NCBI GenBank assembly: GCA_022705125.1
Contig: JAKJFB010000072.1
Location: forward strand, 1 to 10,702
Source: Pseudomonadota bacterium
GTDB lineage: Bacteria > Pseudomonadota > Gammaproteobacteria > Pseudomonadales > UBA5518
Direction of reading: 5' to 3'
Length of the DNA: 10,702 nt
The stretch's first letter is position 1, and every line of letters begins with the position of its first letter. The notes beneath the pieces are model-generated. The model was not told the DNA's origin. It ran no database searches and saw only the letters and a program-made list of their open reading frames with translations. Shown here one piece after another: positions 1-6,546 of this stretch. The position numbers were made by a program, and so were the translations under genes.

Positions 1-104
1 GCGTCGGCTGCGGCCGCGATGATCGCGCGATAGCCCGCCTCGGCCTCGGACAGCCGGCCGGCGCGGTGCAGCGCCAGCGCGTCGCCCAGCGCAGGCGCGT
101 TCAT
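1..104 (-). CDS. N-terminal fragment of a TPR-repeat protein (cut by window edge)
   Basis: Only the first 34 codons are present; the gene continues beyond position 1. The visible protein starts MNAPALGDALALHRAGRLSE and continues AEAGYRAII. This is the pattern of a first tetratricopeptide helix pair (small residue, LHRAGRLSEAE, then GYR-A-I), as in TPR proteins, some of which carry glycosyltransferase or sulfotransferase domains further on. Which domain follows cannot be seen. The ATG at 104 is preceded by GGAG at 9-nt spacing, and the start lies only 16 bp after the stop of the antiporter gene on the same strand, so translation from the same mRNA is likely. The TPR assignment rests on one repeat. 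Confidence 0.6.
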   Translation of the reverse strand, partial: MNAPALGDALALHRAGRLSEAEAGYRAIIAAAAD

Positions 105-120
105 TGCAGTCCGCTCCGGC

Positions 121-2094
121 TCACCGCAGCAATGCGCGTTCCGCGCGATCCAGGTCCTCGGGCGATCCGAAAAGCACCAGGATGTCCTCGCCCGCCATGA
201 GCGTTTGCGCATCGGGGTTCAGCCGCCGCACTCCCTCGCGCACCAGCGCGGTGACGACGATGCCATCGTTCATGACGGATGCCAGCGGCTGTCCCGCATT
301 GGCCGAGCGCGCGGGCAGCGCCACCGTGCGCAGGCGATCCTGCCGTTCCACCATCTCGCCGAAGAGCCCGCCGTGGCCGGCGAAGGACTCGCGCAGCAGC
401 CGGTAGTGGCTGTTGCGCTGTTCGCGCACTTTCTGCACCACGCGCACCAGCGGCACGTCCAGCAGCAGCAGCGTGGTGGACGCCACCATCAGGCTGGCTT
501 CGAGCGTCTCGGGGATGACCTCGGTGGCGCCGGCCGCGCGCAACTCCTCGACACGCGTCTCGTCGGTGGTGCGCACCATCACCGGCAGCTCGGGGCGCTG
601 GCAGCGCACGTGATGCAGGATGCGGCGCGCGGCGGCGAAATCGTTGTGGCTGATCACCACCAGCCGCGCCCGCGCGATGCCGAGCGCGTCGAGCACGCTG
701 CCGTCGCTGGCATCGCCATAGAACACCGGCTCTCCCGCGAGGTGCGCCTCGCGCACGCGATCCGAGTCGAGATCCAGCGCCACGTAGGGGATGCCCTCCT
801 CCTCCAGGAAATTGCCGACACTCTGGCCCATGCGGCCATAGCCGCAGATGACCACGTGCTCATCGAGCTTGTCGGCCTGCTCCGCGCTGGCGCCGGGCAC
901 GCCCGGCTTCACTGCCGCGCTCACCGCGGGCGAGAGCCAGGTCGCGATAGCGTGGTTGTAGCGGATCAGGAACGGGGCAACGATGATCGAGAGCAGCACC
1001 GAGTACAGCACGATCTGCCCGGTGTGGCTGTCGATGGCCCCATCGCCGAGCGAAATCGACAGCACCGCGAAGCCGAACTCGCCGCCGACCGCCAGCAGCA
1101 GCGCGGTGCTCCAGGCGGTGAGCGGATCGACGCCGGACCAGCGCACGACCTGCGCGACCAGCAGGATCTTGCTGAGCAGCAGCACGGCGGTGCCGGTCAG
1201 CACCCAGTGCCAGATGCCCGGCAGCACCATCGGATCGATCAGCATGCCGACGCCGACGAAAAAGAGCCCGAGCAGCACGTCGCGGAACGGACGGATCGTG
1301 GCCTCGACCTGGTGCCTGAACTCGGTTTCGCCGAGCATCATGCCGGCGAGGAAGGCGCCAAAGGCCATCGACAGGCCCAGCTTGCTGGTGGCCCAGCCCG
1401 CGGCGAGCGACACCAGCAGCACGGTCAGCGTGAACAGTTCGGGCGAGCGCTGCCCGGCCACGTAATGAAACAGGGGCCGCAACAGCCAGCGCCCGCCGTA
1501 CAGCACCACGACGAAGGCCAGCACGGCCTTGGCCAGCGCCAGCGCGATGTCACCGAGCACCGTGGTGAATCCGGCGGCGGCGCCGAACACCGGGATCAGG
1601 ATCAGCAGCGGCACCGCGGTCACGTCCTGGAACACCGACATCGCCACGCCGAGACGTCCGTGCCGGCTGTTTTCCTCGCCCTGGGCGATCAACTGGTTGC
1701 TGATGACGGTGGTGGAGGACTGCGCGAACACGGCGCCGATCACGAAGGCGGTTGCCGCCGGCAGGCCCAGCACGAAATACGCGAGCAGGCCGACGACGAG
1801 CGTCGTCAACCCGACCTGCGCCGTGCCCAGCGTGAGCACCGTGTTGCGCAGCGCGTGGATCTGCGGCAGCGAATAGTTCAGCCCCACGGTGAACAGCAGG
1901 AACACGATGCCGAACTCCGCCAGCGCCTGGATCGGCGCGGTCTGCAGCGCCGGGCCGGCGGTATGCGGCCCGAGTATCAATCCGACCAGCAGGTAACCCA
2001 GGCTGGTCGGAATGCGCAGGCGCTGGAAGCAGAACACGACCGCGACGCCGGTGCCGAGCAGCAGGAGAAGGTGGACCAGTGCCTGTTCCGACAT
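121..2094 (-). CDS. CPA2-family K+(cation):proton antiporter with RCK (TrkA-N/TrkA-C) domain
   Basis: A 657-residue inner-membrane antiporter of the Kef/YbaL type, expected to exchange K+ (or Na+) for protons in pH or electrophile stress. Residues 1 to about 385 form the Na+/H+-exchanger domain, a run of hydrophobic helices with the family landmarks GYLLVGLILGP (33-43), QSSTTV (125-130) and FQDVTAVPLL (155-164), whose Asp157 is the conserved transport carboxylate. A linker (about 386-410) leads to an RCK_N Rossmann fold, VVICGYGRMG at 414-423, with an acidic strand end (LDLDSD) and FYGDAS (458-463). Residues about 575-657 look like an RCK_C ligand domain, which makes the protein longer than E. 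coli KefB/KefC. That tail argues against simple orthology to the glutathione-gated Kef proteins, so no symbol is given. The ATG at 2094 has no purine-rich SD. The 30-bp gap to hpf suggests translation from the hpf transcript. Confidence 0.93.
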   Translation of the reverse strand: MSEQALVHLLLLLGTGVAVVFCFQRLRIPTSLGYLLVGLILGPHTAGPALQTAPIQALAEFGIVFLLFTVGLNYSLPQIHALRNTVLTLGTAQVGLTTLVVGLLAYFVLGLPAATAFVIGAVFAQSSTTVISNQLIAQGEENSRHGRLGVAMSVFQDVTAVPLLILIPVFGAAAGFTTVLGDIALALAKAVLAFVVVLYGGRWLLRPLFHYVAGQRSPELFTLTVLLVSLAAGWATSKLGLSMAFGAFLAGMMLGETEFRHQVEATIRPFRDVLLGLFFVGVGMLIDPMVLPGIWHWVLTGTAVLLLSKILLVAQVVRWSGVDPLTAWSTALLLAVGGEFGFAVLSISLGDGAIDSHTGQIVLYSVLLSIIVAPFLIRYNHAIATWLSPAVSAAVKPGVPGASAEQADKLDEHVVICGYGRMGQSVGNFLEEEGIPYVALDLDSDRVREAHLAGEPVFYGDASDGSVLDALGIARARLVVISHNDFAAARRILHHVRCQRPELPVMVRTTDETRVEELRAAGATEVIPETLEASLMVASTTLLLLDVPLVRVVQKVREQRNSHYRLLRESFAGHGGLFGEMVERQDRLRTVALPARSANAGQPLASVMNDGIVVTALVREGVRRLNPDAQTLMAGEDILVLFGSPEDLDRAERALLR

Positions 2095-2124
2095 GAGGAG
2101 GCGATCCGATGCCGTGGGGCCGCG

Positions 2125-2496
2125 CTATTCGGGTGCGGCGCCCTCGCTCCCGGCGTCAGGGCGCCGCGCGGCATGCGTCTTCACGTCACCGCGCATCACG
2201 CGCGAATATTCCTGGAGCTGGCGTTTGGCCGCATCGAAGGCATCGCGCAGGGCCACGTAGACATCTTCCGCCTGGTGGCGGTTCAGGACGATCGTGTTGC
2301 CGGGCACGCCGATGTCGATACGCACGTTGAACTGCTTGCCCTGCTGGTGGTGGCGGTGCGGCATTTCCACGACCACGTGACAGGACACGATGTGGGCAAA
2401 GAATTCCTCCAGCTTTTGCGCCTTGCTGCGGATGCGCGCCTCCAGCGCTTCCGAATGTTCCATGTCGCGAACCGTGATCTGCAGTGGTATTTGCAT
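2125..2496 (-). CDS. hpf: Short-form ribosome hibernation factor (HPF/RaiA, ribosomal S30AE family)
   Basis: A 123-residue protein of the short HPF/RaiA class, which binds the 30S decoding region and silences ribosomes in stationary phase or stress. Landmarks are MQIPLQITVRDMEHSEAL, an Ile-Lys/Arg-rich helix (RIRSKAQKLEEFF), a strand pair around HVVVEMPH and FNVRIDIGVPG, and the family block QAEDVYVALRDAFDAAKRQLQEY, matching the DMYAAID..KL.RQL segment of E. coli HPF. The C-terminal tail (HAARRPDAGSEGAAPE) looks disordered, and the protein lacks the dimerising C-terminal domain of long HPF. An in-frame ATG at 2508 adds four residues. I prefer 2496 because it matches the family N-terminus and leaves 8 nt after a weak AGAGAG, which abuts the upstream ATG. 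Its gene context (between tetR and an antiporter, not beside rpoN) is unusual. The symbol is by family, not proven orthology. Confidence 0.88.
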   Translation of the reverse strand: MQIPLQITVRDMEHSEALEARIRSKAQKLEEFFAHIVSCHVVVEMPHRHHQQGKQFNVRIDIGVPGNTIVLNRHQAEDVYVALRDAFDAAKRQLQEYSRVMRGDVKTHAARRPDAGSEGAAPE

Positions 2497-2530
2497 GAAT
2501 CCATCCATCTCTCTGGGTCAGGCGTTTCAG

Positions 2531-2540
2531 GATATAGCAT
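2531..2540 (-). promoter_or_regulatory. Candidate extended -10 promoter element for hpf-antiporter
   Basis: On the minus strand the sequence ATGCTATATC contains TGC followed by TATATC (4 of 6 matches to TATAAT), an extended -10 arrangement. No convincing -35 lies 16-18 bp upstream, so recognition would depend on the TG extension. Transcription would start about 28 nt before the preferred hpf ATG. Two direct copies of GGTCAGGCG (2516-2524 and 2566-2574) flank it, 50 bp apart. This is a pattern match only. Confidence 0.3.
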
Positions 2541-2598
2541 CGGGGACGTATCGGACACGCGGCATGGTCAGGCGAAGACGCTTTGACGACCGCAGCGC

Positions 2599-3270
2599 TC
2601 ACGCCGGTGGCGGCAGTCCCGCGGCAATGCCGCGCAACGCACAGTCGATGGTCATCTCGAACAGCGCGTCGTTGTCCTGCACCCCGAGGTAGGGCAGGAT
2701 CGCCGCGACCTGCCCGGCAGCGGACGGCGTCAGGTGCTCGAGGGCGGCGCCGGCCTCGGCGCGCTCGCACTGCAACAGGTAGGGATCCTGCGCAAGCTCG
2801 GTGAGTATCGAGCCGTAGACGATGCGCGAGAAACAGCGCGCGGTGTCGATCAGGGCCTTGCCGGACAGGCCGGCCATCTCCAGCGCGCGCAGCAGCGGGG
2901 CGGTGACCTCGAACCAGCTGGCGGGAATGTGCGGGCTGATCTGCACCATCGCGACCGTGCTCGCGAACTCGAGCTGGCGCGAGCGCACTGCGCGCGCCCA
3001 CAGCCGCAGCCGCTCGCGCCAGTCCGCCACCTCCTCCAGGGCGCCCAGCTCGATGCCGCGCACGACGCGCGTGGCCACGGCGGCGAACAGTTCCTCCTGG
3101 CTGCGGAAATAGCCGTATAGCGCCGCCGGCGTCGTGTCCAGCGCCTGCGCCAGCCGCCGCATCGTCAGTTCCTTCAGCGCCAGCCCGTGCAGCAGTTCCA
3201 GCGCCGTGTCCACGATCCGGTCGTGCGAGAGCAGCGGGCGTCCGCGGGCGGGACGGGCGGGTGCGGGCAT
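2599..3270 (-). CDS. TetR/AcrR-family transcriptional repressor
   Basis: A 223-residue one-component regulator. The N-terminal TetR DNA-binding domain covers about residues 14-62: a first helix (RIVDTALELLHG), then the helix-turn-helix TMRRLAQALDTTPAALYGYF (37-56) and the typical exit FRSQEELFAAVATRVV. The C-terminal ligand domain (about 65-223) is alpha-helical, resembles TetR_C domains and gives no clue to the ligand. The ATG at 3270 has a strong GGAG at 7-nt spacing; an upstream in-frame ATG at 3366 would add 32 basic, low-complexity residues inside the control region and is rejected. The gene is divergent from the D-aminoacylase-like amidohydrolase across 126 bp, the usual layout for a TetR repressor controlling its neighbour and itself. 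By position it may also act on the nearby acyl-CoA genes; that is inference. Confidence 0.93.
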   Translation of the reverse strand: MPAPARPARGRPLLSHDRIVDTALELLHGLALKELTMRRLAQALDTTPAALYGYFRSQEELFAAVATRVVRGIELGALEEVADWRERLRLWARAVRSRQLEFASTVAMVQISPHIPASWFEVTAPLLRALEMAGLSGKALIDTARCFSRIVYGSILTELAQDPYLLQCERAEAGAALEHLTPSAAGQVAAILPYLGVQDNDALFEMTIDCALRGIAAGLPPPA

Positions 3271-3317
3271 CGCGCTTCTCCGTGGCTGGGGGCGGAAGTG
3301 CTCGTCGGCCGGCGTGC

Positions 3318-3345
3318 TTGACGGCCCGACGCGACGCAGTTTAAC
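3318..3345 (+). promoter_or_regulatory. Candidate sigma70 promoter for the amidohydrolase gene
   Basis: TTGACG (3318-3323) and TTTAAC (3340-3345) are separated by 16 bp, giving 5/6 and 4/6 matches to the consensus hexamers. Transcription would start near 3352, about 45 nt before the GTG start. The -10 overlaps the left arm of an imperfect palindrome, as expected if a repressor competes with RNA polymerase. Predicted by eye only. Confidence 0.35.
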
Positions 3346-3368
3346 CTGACGGCGTTTACTTAACACTG
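3337..3368. promoter_or_regulatory. Candidate TetR operator in the tetR/amidohydrolase intergenic region
   Basis: An imperfect inverted repeat has arms CAGTTTAA (3337-3344) and TTAACACTG (3360-3368), the latter reading CAGTGTTAA on the other strand, so the arms agree except for one inserted base. Inside it, 3354-3364 (GTTTACTTAAC) is a second near-palindrome. The stretch is AT-rich against a GC-rich background and overlaps the candidate -10. Position between divergent genes supports an operator. The half-site spacing is irregular for a TetR protein, so the exact site is uncertain. Confidence 0.35.
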
Positions 3369-3396
3369 TTCACAAATAATTGCGAAGGAGGGTCTC

Positions 3397-5136
3397 GTGC
3401 AGGAATTCGACATCGTCATCAGGAACGGCATGATCGTGGACGGCGCGCGCAATCCGCGCTGGAAGGGTGACATCGGCATCCGGGACGGCGTGATCACGCG
3501 CATGGGCAAGATCGCGAACCCGCGCGCCCGGCGCGTGATCGACGCCGACGGACTGGTGGTCGCGCCCGGCTTCATCGACCTGCACACGCACTACGACGCG
3601 CAGGTCTTCTGGGATCCCTACCTCTCCACCTCGGGCTTCCACGGCGTGACCTCGGTGGTGCTCGGCAACTGCGGCTTCGGCTTTGCGCCGATGGCGCCGG
3701 AGCTGCGCGACCGCGCAATGAAGTCCATGACCAAGGTCGAGGCGATCCCGCTGGTGACGCTGGAGACGGCGCTGCCCTGGGACTGGACCACCTACCCCGA
3801 GTACCTCGACAGCATGGACCGCGCGCCCAAGAGCCTGAACGTGCTGCCCTACGTGGGGCTGAACCCGCTGATGATCGCCGCGATGGGCTTCGAGGACGCC
3901 AAGTCCGGGCGCATGCCGACCGAGGCCGAGCACGCCGAGATGGCGCGCCTGCTGCACGAGGCGATGGACGCCGGCGCCTGCGGCTTCTCGGCGCAGTGCC
4001 TGGGCACTCCCGGCCAGCCGCAGGCCGGCACCGTCGGCGGCGCGGCCCAGAACGACTTCGACGGCACGCCCTTCCCCACCGACGTGATGTGGCCCGAGAC
4101 GCGCATGCGCATGGCCGAGGTGCTCGGCGAGCGCGGCGAGGGCTTCATCGCGCTGTCGATGGGGCTCACGCCGCCGCCCGAGTGGGAAGCGCTGGCGGCG
4201 GCGAGCGGGGCGCCCATCCTGTGGCAGGCCGTGGTGCCCTCCGGCGACGAGATGGGCGCCGGGATCCGCCGCCACCTGCTCGACTGGTTCACGAACTGCC
4301 ACGAGCGCGGTCTCAGGATCTACGGCCAGGGCATCACGCAGGACCCGCCGCTGATCTTCACCTTCGACTACTTCGACCTGTGGAGCGACTGGAACGCCTT
4401 CGTCGGCCCCGACGTGCCGCGCGAACAGAAGCTCGCGAACTTCGCCGATCCGGCCGTGCGCGAGAAGCTGCGCGCGCTGCCGCTCAAGTACATGTTCATC
4501 GACGCGATCCCCGACACGCGCCTGCACCGCAGCTTCAGCGAGCAATGGAAGTCCTGTGAAGGCCAGCGCCTCAGCGAGATCGCGGAAACGACCGGGCGGC
4601 ACGTGATCGACGTGGTCTGCGACATCGTGCTGGCCGACGGGCTGAGGACGATCTTCGAGACACGGCAGTTCGACACCACGCTCGCGGGCGTCAAGGAACT
4701 GCTCGACAATCCCTACATCATCCCGGGGCTCTCCGATGGTGGCGCACACCTGAAGTACCTGACCTGCGGCAGCTACGGCACGGAACTGATCGCGGACTAC
4801 GTGCGCGAGCACAAGCTGATCTCGCTCGAGGAAGCGCACTGGCGCCTGAGCTCGCTTCCCGCCTTCTGCGCCGGATTCCGCGATCGCGGCACGCTGCGCG
4901 AAGGGGCGGCCGCGGACATCATCGTCTACGACTACGGGAAGCTCGCCTACACCTTCCCGGAGTTCGTGCAGGACCTGCCCGGCGACGAGTACCGCGCGAC
5001 CAACCGCGGCAGCGGCTACCGCTATGTGCTGGTCAACGGCGAGCTCACGATCGAGGACGACAAGCCCACCAACGTGCACTCGGGCGCCCTGCTGCGCAAC
5101 GGGCGCGTCCGCAGACAGCCTGCGAAGGCGGCCTGA
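3397..5136 (+). CDS. D-aminoacylase-like amidohydrolase (N-acyl-D-amino-acid deacylase family)
   Basis: A 579-residue cytoplasmic member of the amidohydrolase superfamily, related to N-acyl-D-amino-acid deacylases. It opens with the small beta-sandwich strands (FDIVIRNGMIVDG; GIRDGVITRMGKI; VIDADGLVVAPGFID), then the metal motif HTHYDAQ (His63, His65), GNCGFGFAP (Cys92, equivalent to the bridging Cys of D-aminoacylase) and GLSDGGAH (Asp447). The C-terminus returns to the sandwich (GTLREGAAADIIVYD). At the places where D-aminoacylases have their two other His ligands I see LWQAVVPSG (Gln277) and IYGQGITQ (Gln311). The true substrate may therefore not be an N-acyl-D-amino acid. Start is GTG at 3397 behind AAGGAGGG; the next Met (residue 12) lies inside the first strand pair. 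Divergent from tetR, so probably TetR-controlled. Family certain, reaction unknown. Confidence 0.9.
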   Translation: MQEFDIVIRNGMIVDGARNPRWKGDIGIRDGVITRMGKIANPRARRVIDADGLVVAPGFIDLHTHYDAQVFWDPYLSTSGFHGVTSVVLGNCGFGFAPMAPELRDRAMKSMTKVEAIPLVTLETALPWDWTTYPEYLDSMDRAPKSLNVLPYVGLNPLMIAAMGFEDAKSGRMPTEAEHAEMARLLHEAMDAGACGFSAQCLGTPGQPQAGTVGGAAQNDFDGTPFPTDVMWPETRMRMAEVLGERGEGFIALSMGLTPPPEWEALAAASGAPILWQAVVPSGDEMGAGIRRHLLDWFTNCHERGLRIYGQGITQDPPLIFTFDYFDLWSDWNAFVGPDVPREQKLANFADPAVREKLRALPLKYMFIDAIPDTRLHRSFSEQWKSCEGQRLSEIAETTGRHVIDVVCDIVLADGLRTIFETRQFDTTLAGVKELLDNPYIIPGLSDGGAHLKYLTCGSYGTELIADYVREHKLISLEEAHWRLSSLPAFCAGFRDRGTLREGAAADIIVYDYGKLAYTFPEFVQDLPGDEYRATNRGSGYRYVLVNGELTIEDDKPTNVHSGALLRNGRVRRQPAKAA

Positions 5137-5148
5137 GCGCCGTGGAAC

Positions 5149-5173
5149 TGGCGCGGGACCCGTCCTCGCGCCA
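5149..5173. terminator. Hairpin between convergent genes, possible bidirectional terminator
   Basis: TGGCGCG (5149-5155) pairs perfectly with CGCGCCA (5167-5173). An inner GGAC/GTCC (5156-5159 with 5162-5165) can extend the stem past one bulged T, with a very tight loop. It lies 12 bp after the amidohydrolase stop and 72 bp beyond the thiolase stop, in the 109-bp gap between convergent genes. There is no T-tract on either side, so it is not a canonical intrinsic terminator. Confidence 0.35.
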
Positions 5174-5245
5174 GATCTTCTCGCGGACGTCCCGGAGAAC
5201 CACGACGTCGCTGCAGCATCTGCGGGGCAAGCACGCAATCGTGGC

Positions 5246-6481
5246 TCAGCCGTCGACGCCCACCACGAAGCTCGCGACCGTCGCGCAGGAGCCGCCGATA
5301 TTCAGCGTCGCGAAGCGCCGCGCGCCCTCGACCTGCATCTCGCCCGCCTGCCCCGTGACCTGCTTCGCGGCATCGAACAGCATCCGCGCGCCGGTTGCGC
5401 CTACGGGATGACCGCATCCGATGAGGCCGCCACCCGGGTTGACCGGCAGCCTGCCGCCGCGCTCGATCAGGCCACTCTCGATGGCCTGCCACGACTGGCC
5501 CGGCGGCGTGACGCCGAAGTGGTCCAGCGCCATGTACTCGGTCACCGAGAAGCAGTCGTGCGTCTCGATGCCGTCCAGCTGCCCGACGCCCTCGATACCG
5601 GCGCGGCGAAAGGCATCCGTGATGGTGTCGCGCACGTGCGGGAAGACCAGCGCCTCGTCGCGGCTGCGCACGATCTTGTCGTGATAGCGCAGGCCCGCAT
5701 TGCGATGGCCCCAGCCCTGGATCCGCGGCAGCTGCGCGAGGCGCGCGCCGCGACGCGCGGCGTGCCGGGCCGCGAAGGCCTCCGAGGCCAGCACCAGCGC
5801 GCAGGCGCCGTCGGTGATCTGGCCGCAATCCTGGCGGCGCACGCCGGGCTCGATCAGCGGATTTGCCTCGTCGTCGTCGGTGAAGCTGTTTTCCCTGAAC
5901 TGCCAGGCGCGCGTCTGAGCCAGCGGGTTGCGCCTGGCGTTGCCGTAATTGATCTCGGCGATACGGTTGAGGTGGCGACGATCCAGCCCGTAGCGGCGCT
6001 CGTATTCCGCGGCGAGCAACCCGAACACCGCGGGCCACATGTAGCGGCATTCGATGTCCTCGCGACCGGCCCAAGCCGCGGAATTCTGGTTCTGCGAGGC
6101 GATGTCGCCCGGCAGGTTGCGGAATTCCTCCACGCCCAGCACCAGCACGCAGTCGTAGCGCCCGGCCTCGATCTCGGCCATCGCCGCCAGCACCGCGAGC
6201 GAGCTCGATGCGCAGGCGCCCTCGTGGCGCATCGCGGGCACGCCCCACAACGCGGGCACCACCTGCGCGACCATCGCCCCGAGGTGTCCCTGGCGGCGCT
6301 GCGCCTCGCCGAAGGCGTTGCCCACGTGGATGGAGCGCACGTCCTGCGCGTCGAGGCCGCAGTTCTGCAGCGCGCCCAGCGCGGCCTCGCGGACCATGTC
6401 GGAGATGTCCAACCCCTCGCGCGACCACGCGCGCGCGAAATCGGTCTGGTAGCCGCCGAGAATGTACGTGGAGCTGTGCAT
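5246..6481 (-). CDS. Thiolase-family enzyme (acetyl-CoA acetyltransferase / lipid-transfer protein type)
   Basis: A 411-residue thiolase-fold protein likely to cleave or form beta-ketoacyl-CoA. The N-terminal half has YILGGYQTDFAR, the VGNAFGE motif and the nucleophile Cys90 in HEGACASSSLAVLAAM; the C-terminal half has ETHDCFSVTEYMALD (His308), NPGGGLIGCGHPVGATGARM with the catalytic His358, and GGSCATVASF with Cys399 at the second-Cys position. Because both Cys and the GHP His are kept, it should act as a true thiolase, unlike the Ltp2-type retro-aldolases that lack the nucleophile. The THDCF motif places it in the SCP2-thiolase/lipid-transfer group rather than with FadA or PhaA. The start ATG 6481 aligns with the family but has only a distant GGGGGAA upstream. 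It lies 65 bp after the HDOD gene and is convergent with the amidohydrolase. The chain substrate is unknown. Confidence 0.92.
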   Translation of the reverse strand: MHSSTYILGGYQTDFARAWSREGLDISDMVREAALGALQNCGLDAQDVRSIHVGNAFGEAQRRQGHLGAMVAQVVPALWGVPAMRHEGACASSSLAVLAAMAEIEAGRYDCVLVLGVEEFRNLPGDIASQNQNSAAWAGREDIECRYMWPAVFGLLAAEYERRYGLDRRHLNRIAEINYGNARRNPLAQTRAWQFRENSFTDDDEANPLIEPGVRRQDCGQITDGACALVLASEAFAARHAARRGARLAQLPRIQGWGHRNAGLRYHDKIVRSRDEALVFPHVRDTITDAFRRAGIEGVGQLDGIETHDCFSVTEYMALDHFGVTPPGQSWQAIESGLIERGGRLPVNPGGGLIGCGHPVGATGARMLFDAAKQVTGQAGEMQVEGARRFATLNIGGSCATVASFVVGVDG

Positions 6482-6502
6482 GTGCGGCCTGTTCCCCCGT
6501 GA

Positions 6503-6519
6503 TGCCCGCAGCGCGGGCA
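6503..6519. other. Short GC-rich hairpin in the HDOD-thiolase gap
   Basis: TGCCCGC (6503-6509) and GCGGGCA (6513-6519) form a perfect 7-bp stem with an AGC loop, 22 bp upstream of the thiolase start on the transcribed strand. No T-tract follows on either strand, so it is a weak terminator candidate; it could instead separate translation or expression of HDOD and thiolase. Confidence 0.35.
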
Positions 6520-6546
6520 CCTGCAGCCGGTTGCGGAGGATGGCCC

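Noticed and set aside
205..2586. Very long plus-strand open frame (793 codons) opposite the antiporter and hpf genes
   Set aside because: It is extremely rich in His, Arg, Gln and Asp, has no recognisable domain, and lies antisense to two genes with clear family motifs. High G+C produces such stop-free shadow frames.
3271..3366. Longer TetR protein starting at 3366
   Set aside because: The ATG at 3270 has a GGAG site at 7 nt, and the extra 32 residues would occupy the divergent control region.
3370..5238. 622-codon minus-strand open frame opposite the amidohydrolase
   Set aside because: Low-complexity His/Arg/Val-rich translation antisense to a well-supported gene, with no motif; a shadow frame.
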